From: Nocardioides astragali | GTDB lineage: Bacteria > Actinomycetota > Actinomycetes > Propionibacteriales > Nocardioidaceae | Direction of reading: 5' to 3' | NCBI RefSeq assembly: GCF_024436375.1 | Contig: NZ_JAFMZM010000004.1 | Span: forward strand, 558,001-622,000 | DNA length: 64,000 bases | Shown here: piece by piece, positions 56,219-64,000 of the stretch | How positions within the stretch are numbered: the first letter of the stretch is position 1 | Layout of the letters: each line of letters opens with the position of its first letter | Translations under genes and position numbers: made by a program | Notes under the pieces: model-generated | Databases searched by the model: none | Told to the model about the DNA's origin: nothing | What the model saw: the letters and a program-made list of their open reading frames with translations, nothing else

Positions 56219-56683
56219 ATGACCGCCATCAACAGACGTCGTGCCCTGTCCGGTTCCGCCGCCGTCGCTCTCGGCCTCCCCGTCCTCGCTGCGTGCGGCG
56301 ACGACGCGGACCCGACGGCCGCCGACACCGTGTCCTCGAGCAGCCCTGACGCCGAGACCCCGTCGCCCAGCGATGAGGAGGCCGGCTCGGGCGGCGGAGA
56401 GGTGCTCGCCAGCACGGCCGACGTACCGGTGGGGGGATGCTTCGTGGTGTCCGCAGCCAAGGTGGTGGTGACCCAACCGACGGAGGGTGACTTCAAGGCC
56501 TTCTCCGCCATCTGCACCCACCAGGGCTGTCCGGTGGAGAGCAGCTCGGACGGCGAGATCCCGTGCCCGTGCCACGGCAGCCGGTTCTCCCTCGAGGACG
56601 GCTCGGCGCTGTCCGGACCGGCCACCGCAGGCCTGGAGCCGGTGACGATCACGGTGGACGGGGACTCGATCTCGCGGGTGTGA
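56219..56683 (+). CDS. Rieske [2Fe-2S] Tat lipoprotein
   Basis: 154 residues. A twin-Arg (NRRRAL) signal ends in a lipobox LAAC with Cys26, predicting Tat export and lipid anchoring. A Ser/Pro/Glu linker (31-60) follows. The Rieske domain has Cys99-x-His101 and Cys104 in CTHQGC, then Cys116, Cys118 and His119 in CPCHGS, the full cluster and disulfide set. Not fused to a cytochrome or oxygenase; the electron partner is unknown. ATG 56219 follows TACTCT by 8 bases. Confidence 0.9.
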   Translation: MTAINRRRALSGSAAVALGLPVLAACGDDADPTAADTVSSSSPDAETPSPSDEEAGSGGGEVLASTADVPVGGCFVVSAAKVVVTQPTEGDFKAFSAICTHQGCPVESSSDGEIPCPCHGSRFSLEDGSALSGPATAGLEPVTITVDGDSISRV

Positions 56684-56758
56684 CGTTTGAGAACGCCCAG
56701 ATGAGACACAATGCTCCCGAGACGCCCTGACGGGGGGCGAACGCAGGGGGAGCACTAC

Positions 56759-58942
56759 ATGTCATCTCGGGCTGTTCGAGCACGCCTCACGGTCGCGACG
56801 GTCGCCACCGTCACCGCGGCGCTGCTGATGCCGACGCCAGGGGGTGCGGCCGGTCCGACGGCCGCTTCGCGCGACACGATCGACGTCACCGGCACCGTCG
56901 TGGTGCTGGCCGGAGAGAACGGGGAACCCGACCGCTACTCGCTGCTGCTGCCCTCGGGGAGCACCATCGACCTCGCCGAGGGATTCACCGCCGAGCCGCA
57001 GTCGCGCTTCGTCGGCTCCGTCGCAGCGCCGGGAGCGGGCAACGGCAAGGCGCTGACCGGGTCGCTGCGTTCCAGCACGCTCCGTCGCGCCGCCTCCTCC
57101 GGCACGCCTCTCGAGGTCGTCAGTGCGCGGGTGGCCCAGCCGGCCCCGCCGCCGGGACCCACCAACCACACGACGTACGTCGCCAAGGTGACCAACTTTG
57201 GCGCCATCGGCCTCACCGACGAGCAGATCCTGGCCACGGTCAACGCCTCCCAGCAGTACTGGGTGCGTGAGTCGGCCGGACACATCCCGGCCTGGACGAC
57301 GGCGACGGGCGTCGTGCCGGTGGCGTCGGCCGCGGGCTCGGCCGCCAACGGGTGCGGACTCGGCGCCGGCGGAGCCGACTTCGGTGCCGTCGTCCAGAGC
57401 GTGGGCAGCCAGGCCTTCCCGGGTGTCGACTTCTCGGGCAAGTCGCCCAACCACCTCGTCGTCGTGGTGCCCCACGGCTGTGGCGGCACCGAAGCCAGCG
57501 GTCGTGCCCGGGTCGGCATGTCCTTCGCCAACGGCGGACCGGTGATCATCGACGCCCGACCGCAGGCGCAGCCCACGCTCGACCACGAGTTCGGGCACAA
57601 CGTAGGCCTCCAGCACGCCAACAACGCGACCGCCGAGTACGGCGACGTCTACGAGGTGATGGGCGCGGCAGCGGACCAGTTCTCCAGCCCGGCTCTCGGC
57701 ACGCTCTACCGGTTCGAGCAGGGCGCCGTAGCCGCTGACGAGGTGGTGGACGGGCTCGGTGGAGGCACGTGGACGCTCCAGCCACGATCGGCGACAGCCG
57801 GACTGCGAGGGGTCCACTTCATCAACCCCGACGACGGCCGCCGCCACTTCGTCGACTACCGCAACGGAGGCGGCACCGACGCCGGCACCTGCTACGTGAG
57901 CGGTGCCTGCAACTACACCACCGCCTACGGCCAGACCTACGTCCCGGGGCTCGTCATCGAGCGCGAGGACGCGCAGCGCGGCGCCTTCCTGCTCGGTGTC
58001 GCCGGCAACGACGGTGTGCTCCAGGCGACTGAGGCCTGGACCAACGCGGGTGGCAGCGTGACAGTCACCGCGGAGACGGCCAACCGCATCCGGATCACCC
58101 GGGTCGCGAAGCCCGCGTTGGGGGCGGGCTCGGCGTCCATCGCCGGCGTCCCCACGGCCCACCGGGAGGTCACCGCCACCGCGAGCCTGCCCGGGGCCAC
58201 GTCGGTGCGCTACCAGTGGATGCTCAACGGTCAGCCCATCCGGCAGGCCGACGACGCCACCTTCACCCCGACCCCGGCGATGGCGGGAGCCAGCCTCAGC
58301 GTCGTCGCCACCGGCTACGCGGTGGGCCGCGACCCGAGTCCGCCGGCGCAGTCGGCCGCCCAGACCGTCGCTGCCGCCGGCTGGTACGCCACCGGCACGC
58401 GTCGCTACCCCGAGATCACCGGCAAGACGCGCGTCGGCGGCACCCTGACGGCACTCGGGCTCGACTGGGTCGACTACTACAACAGCAAGCCTGACGGCTA
58501 CGCCCCCACCTACCAGTGGAGCCGCAACGGCAACCCGATCAAGGGTGCGACCGCCAGCACCTACCGGCTGACGTCCAAGGACCGCGGCAAGACCATCCAG
58601 GTCTCCGAGTACCCGCGGGCGGCGGGCTTCGTCACGACCACCTATGCCCGGTCGGACTCCACCTCCAAGATCCGGATCGGTCGGCTCACGACGGCCCGCC
58701 CGAAGATCGCGGGCAAGGCCAAGGTCGGCAAGCGCGTCGTCGCGAAGACGAAGGGCTGGACCCACGCCACCAAGTTCCGCTACCAGTGGTTCGTCGGCAA
58801 GCGGGCCATCAAGGGCGCGACGAAGCGCAAGCTGCAGATCACCCGGTCGATGCGCGGGAAGAAGATCGTGGTGAAGGTGACGGGCAAGAAGTCCGGCTAC
58901 AAGTCGGCGTCGATGAAGTCGCGGCCCAAGAAGGTGCGCTGA
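56759..58942 (+). CDS. Secreted metzincin-type zinc metalloprotease with C-terminal wall-type repeats
   Basis: 727 residues. Signal peptide (core about 9-25, cleavage near GGAAG-PTAA), a propeptide-like region, then the protease domain with HEFGHNVGLQH (276-286, the HExxHxxGxxH zinc motif) and Met301 in YEVMGAA as the Met-turn. The C-terminus has three related modules of about 80 residues (about 460-535, 545-640, 645-727), each with a YQW(x)xNGxPI- or YQWFVGKRAI-like core, the type seen in actinobacterial surface proteins. The last module is very Lys-rich. ATG 56759 has GGGGGAG 6 bases upstream. Confidence 0.88.
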   Translation: MSSRAVRARLTVATVATVTAALLMPTPGGAAGPTAASRDTIDVTGTVVVLAGENGEPDRYSLLLPSGSTIDLAEGFTAEPQSRFVGSVAAPGAGNGKALTGSLRSSTLRRAASSGTPLEVVSARVAQPAPPPGPTNHTTYVAKVTNFGAIGLTDEQILATVNASQQYWVRESAGHIPAWTTATGVVPVASAAGSAANGCGLGAGGADFGAVVQSVGSQAFPGVDFSGKSPNHLVVVVPHGCGGTEASGRARVGMSFANGGPVIIDARPQAQPTLDHEFGHNVGLQHANNATAEYGDVYEVMGAAADQFSSPALGTLYRFEQGAVAADEVVDGLGGGTWTLQPRSATAGLRGVHFINPDDGRRHFVDYRNGGGTDAGTCYVSGACNYTTAYGQTYVPGLVIEREDAQRGAFLLGVAGNDGVLQATEAWTNAGGSVTVTAETANRIRITRVAKPALGAGSASIAGVPTAHREVTATASLPGATSVRYQWMLNGQPIRQADDATFTPTPAMAGASLSVVATGYAVGRDPSPPAQSAAQTVAAAGWYATGTRRYPEITGKTRVGGTLTALGLDWVDYYNSKPDGYAPTYQWSRNGNPIKGATASTYRLTSKDRGKTIQVSEYPRAAGFVTTTYARSDSTSKIRIGRLTTARPKIAGKAKVGKRVVAKTKGWTHATKFRYQWFVGKRAIKGATKRKLQITRSMRGKKIVVKVTGKKSGYKSASMKSRPKKVR

Positions 58943-58962
58943 CACACCTGCCCGACCCTGAG

Positions 58963-59004
58963 CGGGCGGCCCCCACCACAAGCCCGGCTGTCGGGGGCCG
59001 CCCG
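58963..59004. terminator. GC-rich hairpin between the metalloprotease gene and uvrC
   Basis: A perfect 12-base inverted repeat: CGGGCGGCCCCC at 58963-58974 and GGGGGCCGCCCG at 58993-59004, with an 18-base loop. There is no T tract, as is common in high-GC genomes. Its right arm touches the uvrC -10 (TAGGGT at 59005). Confidence 0.65.
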
Positions 59005-59010
59005 TAGGGT
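59005..59010 (+). promoter_or_regulatory. -10 box (TAGGGT) of uvrC
   Basis: TAGGGT lies 6 bases before GTG 59017. Its -35 would fall in the hairpin loop and arm upstream. Confidence 0.45.
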
Positions 59011-59016
59011 TGACGC

Positions 59017-61005
59017 GTGGCCACCCCGAGCTCCTATCGACCCGCGCCGGGGTCGATCCCGACCCGTCCGGGGGTCTATCGGTTCCGCGACGCCAAGGGC
59101 CGCGTCATCTACGTCGGCAAGGCCAAGAGCCTGCGCGCGCGGCTGTCGTCCTACTTCCAGGACATCGGCAACCTGCACCCGCGGACGGCGACGATGGTCA
59201 GCACCGGCGCGAGCGTCGAGTGGACCGTCGTCGACACCGAGGTCGAGGCGCTCCAGCTGGAGTACAGCTGGATCAAGGAGTTCGACCCGCGCTTCAACGT
59301 GAAGTACCGCGACGACAAGTCCTATCCGTGGCTCGCCGTCACGGTCGGCGACGAGTTCCCGCGGGTGATGGTCGGCCGCGGCGCCAAGCGCAAGGGCACC
59401 CGCTACTTCGGCCCCTACAGCCACGCGTGGGCCATCCGCGAGACTGTCGACATCCTGCTGCGCGTCTTCCCCATGCGCTCATGCTCCAACGGTGTGTTCA
59501 AGCGCTCCAGCCAGATCGGGCGTCCCTGCCTCCTCGGCTACATCGACAAGTGCTCTGCGCCCTGCGTCGGCAACGTCACCGAGGAGGAGCACCGCCGCAT
59601 CGTCGACGACTTCTGCGACTTCATGGGCGGGCAGACCAAGCCGTTCATGGCGCGGATCCGCCAGGAGATGTACGCCGCCAGCGAGGCGCTCGACTTCGAG
59701 AAGGCCGCCCGGCTGCGGGACGACCTCGGCGCCATGGAGCGGGCGCTCGAGAAGCAGGCCGTCGTCCTCGGCGACGGCGCCGACGCCGACGTGATCGCCC
59801 TCGTCGAGGACCCGCTCGAGGTCGCGGTGCAGATCTTCTACGTCCGCGGCGGCCGGATCCGCGGCCAGCGCGGCTGGGTCGCCGACCGCACCGACGAGGG
59901 CGGCACGCCCGAGCTGGTGCAGGACTTCCTGCTCCAGCTCTACGGCGGCATCGGTGCCGAGGAGGGCGACACCATCCCGCGCGAGGTGCTGGTGCCCGCA
60001 CTGCCGCCGGACGCCGACGTCCTCGAGGAGCTGTTGTCCGAGCGGCGCGGCAGCAAGGTCGCCATCCGCGTGCCGCAGCGCGGCGACAAGCGCGACCTCC
60101 AGCAGACCGTCGCCACCAACGCCGCCCAGGCGCTCGCGCTCCACAAGACCAAGCGCGCGAGCGACCTGACCACCCGCAACCGCGCGCTGGAGGAGATCCA
60201 GCAGTCGCTGGCCCTCGACGAGGTGCCGCTGCGCATCGAGTGCTACGACGTCTCCAACCTCCAGGGCACCGAGGTCGTGGCCTCGATGGTGGTCTTCGAG
60301 GACGGCCTGTCACGCAAGTCCGAATACCGCCGCTTCGTGATCCGCGGCGTCGACGGGCAGAACGACGTCGCGTCGATGCACGAGGTGATCACCCGGCGGT
60401 TCAAGCGGCTGCTGGACGAGCAGGCGCGGAGCGAGACCGTGGCGACCGACTCCGGCCCCATGCTCGTTGATCCAGAGACAGGGAGGCCGCGCAAGTTCGC
60501 GTACGCCCCGTCGCTGGTCGTCGTCGACGGCGGCCCGCCGCAGGTGGCAGCCGCCCAGCAGGCGCTGGCCGAGCTGGGCGTCAACGACATCCCCGTCTGC
60601 GGGCTGGCCAAGCGGCTCGAGGAGGTGTGGCTGCCAGGGGAGGAGGACCCCGTGATCATGGCCCGCACCAGCGAAGGGCTCTACCTGCTCCAGCGCATCC
60701 GGGACGAGGCCCACCGGTTCGCCATCACCCACCACCGCAGCCGGCGCTCCAAGTCGATGGTCGAGAGCATGCTCGACGACGTGCCCGGCCTCGGCGAGGT
60801 GCGGCGCAAGACGCTGCTCAAGCACTTCGGCTCGCTGAAGAAGCTGCGAGAGGCCGAGCCCGACGCGATCGCACTGGTTCCCGGCATCGGCCCGCGCACG
60901 GCGGCTGCGATCAAGGAAGCGGTCGCGAAGGCCGACGTCACCCGCAAGACTGCAGGCACGCAGTCGGTGAACACCGCCACCGGTGAGATCTTGGAGGAGC
61001 CCTGA
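59017..61005 (+). CDS. uvrC: Excinuclease ABC subunit C
   Basis: Dual-incision nuclease of nucleotide excision repair. 662 residues. The GIY-YIG domain at the start reads [29 protein letters not shown] motif ([20 protein letters not shown], near 230) binds UvrB. The RNase-H-like domain includes [24 protein letters not shown] and [16 protein letters not shown]. The C-terminal tandem HhH reads [20 protein letters not shown] and [13 protein letters not shown]. It leads the conserved uvrC-rapZ-yvcK-whiA run; the stop overlaps the rapZ ATG. Confidence 0.98.
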   Translation: MATPSSYRPAPGSIPTRPGVYRFRDAKGRVIYVGKAKSLRARLSSYFQDIGNLHPRTATMVSTGASVEWTVVDTEVEALQLEYSWIKEFDPRFNVKYRDDKSYPWLAVTVGDEFPRVMVGRGAKRKGTRYFGPYSHAWAIRETVDILLRVFPMRSCSNGVFKRSSQIGRPCLLGYIDKCSAPCVGNVTEEEHRRIVDDFCDFMGGQTKPFMARIRQEMYAASEALDFEKAARLRDDLGAMERALEKQAVVLGDGADADVIALVEDPLEVAVQIFYVRGGRIRGQRGWVADRTDEGGTPELVQDFLLQLYGGIGAEEGDTIPREVLVPALPPDADVLEELLSERRGSKVAIRVPQRGDKRDLQQTVATNAAQALALHKTKRASDLTTRNRALEEIQQSLALDEVPLRIECYDVSNLQGTEVVASMVVFEDGLSRKSEYRRFVIRGVDGQNDVASMHEVITRRFKRLLDEQARSETVATDSGPMLVDPETGRPRKFAYAPSLVVVDGGPPQVAAAQQALAELGVNDIPVCGLAKRLEEVWLPGEEDPVIMARTSEGLYLLQRIRDEAHRFAITHHRSRRSKSMVESMLDDVPGLGEVRRKTLLKHFGSLKKLREAEPDAIALVPGIGPRTAAAIKEAVAKADVTRKTAGTQSVNTATGEILEEP

Positions 61006-61874
61006 TGCCCGACCCGACTCCCGGCGAGCTGGTCATCGTCACCGGCATGACCGGAGCCGGCCGCAGCACCGCGGCCAAGGAGCTGGAGGACCTCGGCTAC
61101 TTCGTGGTCGACAACCTCCCGCCGACGCTGGTGCGCGACGTCGTACGCCTGGTCGACGACAGTCGCGGCATCCACCAGCCCATCGCGATCGTCGTCGACG
61201 TGCGGTCGGGGTCGTTCTTCGACTCGTTGCAGGCCAACCGACACCAGCGGGTCACCGGTCGCCCGACCACGCTGCTGTTCCTCGAGGCCACCGACGATGT
61301 CCTCGTGCGCCGCCAGGAGGCCGCCCGCCGGCCGCACCCGCTGCAGGGTGGTGGGCGCCTGCTCCAAGGCCTTCAGCGCGAGCGGGAGGCGATGGCCGAC
61401 ATCCGCGGTGATGCCGACGTGCTGCTCGACACCTCCAACTTCAACGTGCACCAGCTGCAGGACCGCATCACCGAGATGTTCGGCACGGCCACCACGACCC
61501 GGCTCAAGGTGACCGTGATCAGCTTCGGGTTCAAGTACGGCATCCCGGTGGACGCCGACTGGGTCGCCGACATGCGTTTCCTTCCCAACCCGCACTGGAT
61601 CCCCGAGCTGCGTCCTCAGAACGGCCGCGACGCCGAGGTGTCCGCCTACGTCTTGTCCCAGCCCGGAGCCGGCAGGTTCCTCACGCAATACCTCCCGGTG
61701 CTGCAGAGCGTCGCAGAGGGCTACCTCGTCGAGGGCAAGCGCTTCATGGAGATCGCCGTCGGGTGCACCGGCGGCAAGCACCGCAGCGTCGCCATGACAG
61801 AGGCGATCGCCGGTCTGCTCCGCAATGCCGGCTACGACGTGCGCACCGCCCACCGCGACCTCGGCAGGGAGTGA
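61005..61874 (+). CDS. rapZ: RNase adapter / nucleotide-binding protein RapZ (YvcJ)
   Basis: 289 residues. Walker A is IVTGMTGAGRSTAAKELEDLGYFVVDNLPP at the start. The C-terminal domain has FGFKYGIPVDADWVADMRFLPNPHW and IAVGCTGGKHRSVAM, the phosphate/ligand-binding loop. In E. coli it steers RNase E to a small RNA; in Gram-positives it affects competence and cell-wall metabolism with YvcK. It overlaps uvrC by 1 base. Confidence 0.95.
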   Translation: MPDPTPGELVIVTGMTGAGRSTAAKELEDLGYFVVDNLPPTLVRDVVRLVDDSRGIHQPIAIVVDVRSGSFFDSLQANRHQRVTGRPTTLLFLEATDDVLVRRQEAARRPHPLQGGGRLLQGLQREREAMADIRGDADVLLDTSNFNVHQLQDRITEMFGTATTTRLKVTVISFGFKYGIPVDADWVADMRFLPNPHWIPELRPQNGRDAEVSAYVLSQPGAGRFLTQYLPVLQSVAEGYLVEGKRFMEIAVGCTGGKHRSVAMTEAIAGLLRNAGYDVRTAHRDLGRE

Positions 61875-61875
61875 C

Positions 61876-62844
61876 GTGGCACGCCGTACCGCGGAGGCCG
61901 CGGTCGCCCTCGGTGGGGGCCACGGGCTCGCCGCCACGCTGTCCGCACTGCGGCGGCTCCACGACGACCTGACCATCGACGACCTGACCGCGGTGGTCAC
62001 CGTCGCGGACAACGGCGGTTCGTCCGGGCGGCTGCGCGGCGAGTTCGGCGTGCTCCCTCCCGGCGACCTGCGGATGGCGCTCGCGGCCCTCTGCGGCGAC
62101 GACGAGTGGGGGCGCACGTGGGCCGACGTGGTCCAGCACCGCTTCGCCGGGCAGGGCGAGATGCAGGGCCACGTCGTGGGCAACCTGCTGATCGTGTCGC
62201 TGTGGGAGCTGATGGGCGACCACGTGCGAGCGCTCGACTGGATGGGACGGCTGCTGGGTGCCCACGGACGCGTGCTGCCGATGGCGACCACTCCCATGGA
62301 CATCACGGCGCGGGTCCGTGGGGCCGACCCCGCCGACCCGACAGCCGTGCAGGTCGTACGAGGACAGGTGGAGGTCGCCACGACCGACGGCCAGATCGAG
62401 TCCGTCGCCCTGGTGCCCGAGGACCCGGAGGCGTGCCAGGAGGCCGTCGAGGCCATCCGCGCGGCGGAGTGGGTGGTGCTGGGACCCGGGTCGTGGTTCA
62501 CCTCCGTCATCCCGCACCTGATGGTGCCGGGACTGCGGCAGGCGCTCGCCGAGACCGAGGGACGGCTCATCGTCGTGCTCAACCTGGAGGCCCAGGCGGG
62601 CGAGACCACCGGCTTCGGGCCCGCCGACCACCTCGCCGCCCTCTACGAGCACGCGCCCGACCTCACGGTGCACGCGGTGCTCGTCGACGCCGGCTCGCTG
62701 GCTGGCGACGGCGCCGAGCTGGAGAAGGCGGTGACCGACCGGGGCGCCCGACTGGTCGTTGCGGACCTCGCCGTCCCGGGGGAGCCGCGGCACGATCCCG
62801 ACCGTCTCGCGGCCGCCTTCGCGCTCATCGTCGACGAAGGCTGA
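61876..62844 (+). CDS. yvcK: Gluconeogenesis factor YvcK/CuvA-like protein
   Basis: 322 residues. [18 protein letters not shown] is the nucleotide-sugar/phosphate site, [17 protein letters not shown] the second loop, [14 protein letters not shown] the next, and [26 protein letters not shown] late. The family, related to CofD, binds UDP-GlcNAc and links carbon metabolism to cell-wall synthesis. GTG 61876 starts 1 base after rapZ ends. Confidence 0.94.
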   Translation: MARRTAEAAVALGGGHGLAATLSALRRLHDDLTIDDLTAVVTVADNGGSSGRLRGEFGVLPPGDLRMALAALCGDDEWGRTWADVVQHRFAGQGEMQGHVVGNLLIVSLWELMGDHVRALDWMGRLLGAHGRVLPMATTPMDITARVRGADPADPTAVQVVRGQVEVATTDGQIESVALVPEDPEACQEAVEAIRAAEWVVLGPGSWFTSVIPHLMVPGLRQALAETEGRLIVVLNLEAQAGETTGFGPADHLAALYEHAPDLTVHAVLVDAGSLAGDGAELEKAVTDRGARLVVADLAVPGEPRHDPDRLAAAFALIVDEG

Positions 62845-62890
62845 GGCGAACGGGGAGAGGGTCGTTGACCAGCATGGCAGGATTCCGCTC

Positions 62891-63877
62891 ATGGCAATGA
62901 CGGCACAGGTGAAGGCCGAGCTCGCCTCCACCCAGATCACCAAGACCTGCTGCCGCAAGGCCGAGGTGGCCTCGATGCTCCGCTTCGCCGGCGGCCTGCA
63001 CATCGTGAGCGGCCGGATCGTCGTCGAGGCAGAGCTCGACACCGGCGCCGCGGCACGCCGGCTGCGCAAGGACATCTCCGAGGTCTACGGCCACCCCTCG
63101 GACGTCGTGATGGTCCAGGGCAACGGGATCCGCAAGGGCAGCCGCTACATCGTCCGGGTGACCAAGGACGGTGAGGCGCTGGCCCGCCAGACCGGCCTGC
63201 TCGACCAGCGCGGTCGCCCCGTACGCGGCCTGCCGCCCGCCGTCGTGAGCGGTGGTGGCTGCGACGCCGTCGCCGCCTGGCGCGGCGCTTTCCTGGCGCA
63301 CGGCTCCTTGACCGAGCCCGGACGCTCGTCCTCGCTCGAGATCACCTGCCCGGGCCCCGAGGCCGCCCTCGCGATCGTGGGCGTGGCCCGACGGCTCGGC
63401 ATCTCGGCGAAGGCCCGCGAGGTGCGCGGCGTCGACCGGGTCGTGATCCGGGACGGTGACGCCATCGGCGCCCTCCTCACCCGCCTCGGTGCCCACGAGT
63501 CGCTGATGGCGTGGGAGGAGCGCCGGATGCGCCGCGAGGTCCGGGCCACCGCCAACCGGCTCGCCAACTTCGACGACGCCAACCTGCGTCGTTCGGCCCG
63601 CGCCGCCGTCGCTGCCGGCGCCCGGGTGGAGCGGGCGCTCGAGATCCTCGGCGAGGAGATCCCCGACCACCTCCGGCAGGCCGGACACCTGCGCCTGGAG
63701 CACAAGCAGGCCTCGCTCGAGGAGCTGGGCCAGCTGCACGACCCGGTGCTGACCAAGGACGCGATCGCCGGTCGGATCCGCCGCCTGCTCGCCATGGCCG
63801 ACAAGCGGGCCGAGGAGCTCGGCATCCCCGACACCGAGGCGTCGCTGACTCCGGAGATGCTCGCCGAGGACGGCTGA
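62891..63877 (+). CDS. whiA: Sporulation/cell-division regulator WhiA
   Basis: 328 residues. The N-terminal LAGLIDADG-like domain includes [54 protein letters not shown] is the signature region. The C-terminal helix-turn-helix is around [37 protein letters not shown]. In Streptomyces it works with WhiB for septation; in non-sporulating actinobacteria it probably regulates division. ATG 62891 has a CAGGAT box 7 bases upstream; ATG 62897 is an alternative. Confidence 0.96.
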   Translation: MAMTAQVKAELASTQITKTCCRKAEVASMLRFAGGLHIVSGRIVVEAELDTGAAARRLRKDISEVYGHPSDVVMVQGNGIRKGSRYIVRVTKDGEALARQTGLLDQRGRPVRGLPPAVVSGGGCDAVAAWRGAFLAHGSLTEPGRSSSLEITCPGPEAALAIVGVARRLGISAKAREVRGVDRVVIRDGDAIGALLTRLGAHESLMAWEERRMRREVRATANRLANFDDANLRRSARAAVAAGARVERALEILGEEIPDHLRQAGHLRLEHKQASLEELGQLHDPVLTKDAIAGRIRRLLAMADKRAEELGIPDTEASLTPEMLAEDG

Positions 63878-63887
63878 GCCCGTCTTC

Positions 63888-63901
63888 TTGGATCGTTCCA
63901 A
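63888..63901. repeat. Small inverted repeat after whiA (TTGGA TCGT TCCAA)
   Basis: Five-base arms with a 4-base loop just after the whiA stop. It may be part of a terminator or an operator for the next gene. Confidence 0.3.
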
Positions 63902-63955
63902 AGTTACCTGTCCGTACCGCGAGCGACCGCGCGTCGGGGCCCACTCCGTACCCGA

Positions 63956-63961
63956 TAAGGT
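63956..63961 (+). promoter_or_regulatory. Possible -10 (TAAGGT) for the gene beyond the window
   Basis: The last 120 bases are non-coding and less GC-rich. GATAAGGT at 63954-63961 looks like an extended -10. In related genomes the next gene is usually gap (glyceraldehyde-3-phosphate dehydrogenase); that is expected from synteny and not seen here. Confidence 0.35.
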
Positions 63962-64000
63962 CGGAGCCGGTCACCAAAGGCCAGAGTTGTCGACGGGGTC

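Noticed and set aside
56762..58981. 739-codon open frame antisense to the metalloprotease
   Set aside because: Shadow frame of a clear secreted protease with signal peptide and zinc motif on the other strand.
62865..62870. TTGACC before whiA as a -35
   Set aside because: Only 7 bases separate it from the CAGGAT box, far too close for a normal promoter.

Overview
The window is high-GC DNA with dense, often overlapping genes and many GTG starts. It carries actinobacterial markers: WhiA, a mycothiol-type DinB-fold enzyme, a GAACnnnnGTTC LexA box, a DUF222-HNH nuclease, and an aro operon holding a prepilin-peptidase-like gene. Gene content and order suggest a member of the Nocardioidaceae (Nocardioides-like); this assignment is inference from gene content. 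I see no rRNA, tRNA, CRISPR array, insertion sequence or integrase. No stretch over 300 bases lacks a gene.

Layout: (1) 1-1317, the end of a trehalose-synthase-like GH13 enzyme. (2) 1337-12100, a long same-strand run: two small membrane-associated proteins, alaS, ruvX, mltG, aroE, an A24 peptidase, aroC, aroK, aroB, a DUF402 protein and aroQ. It supplies tRNA-Ala charging, glycan-strand termination and most of the shikimate pathway. (3) 12154-20647, an accessory block: PhzF-like protein, GNAT acetyltransferase, LigD (phosphoesterase-polymerase only), histidine phosphatase, NnrD, a frameshifted DUF222-HNH nuclease, AIG2-like cyclotransferase, NmrA-like protein and a small-molecule kinase. It separates aroQ from efp-nusB (20727-21709). 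(4) 21774-34577, mixed genes: DUF1206 membrane protein, TetR regulator, secreted trypsin-like protease, LigB-type ATP-dependent ligase, PaiB-like flavoprotein, tryptophan 2,3-dioxygenase, an AlkA-type glycosylase, a fused pseudo-receiver/glutaredoxin-like/thioredoxin-reductase-like protein, a cardiolipin-synthase-like protein, another kinase-like protein and a META-domain lipoprotein. (5) uvrB at 34673, followed by small stress and membrane genes and a ferredoxin-NADP reductase-like flavoprotein. (6) 41191-44974, a four-gene cluster: GT4 glycosyltransferase, methyltransferase, alpha/alpha-toroid protein and a convergent CmcI-like methyltransferase. (7) 45091-49595, VOC protein, two alpha/beta hydrolases and three sulfotransferase-like genes. 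(8) 49832-52969, a Tat-exported protein, a cytochrome b561-like protein and a thiol module (thioredoxin-rhodanese fusion, MBL hydrolase, mycothiol-type enzyme). (9) 53121-63877, uvrA with a LexA box, a Rieske lipoprotein, a secreted metzincin, then the conserved uvrC-rapZ-yvcK-whiA run. The final 120 bases are a probable promoter region for the next gene.

Two themes recur. DNA repair is heavily represented: UvrA, UvrB, UvrC, LigD, LigB, an AlkA-type glycosylase and RuvX. About thirty genes also have a -10-like hexamer ending 6-7 bases before their ATG or GTG and no Shine-Dalgarno sequence, so leaderless transcription appears to be a main mode of expression here. I used this spacing to choose many of the start codons below.
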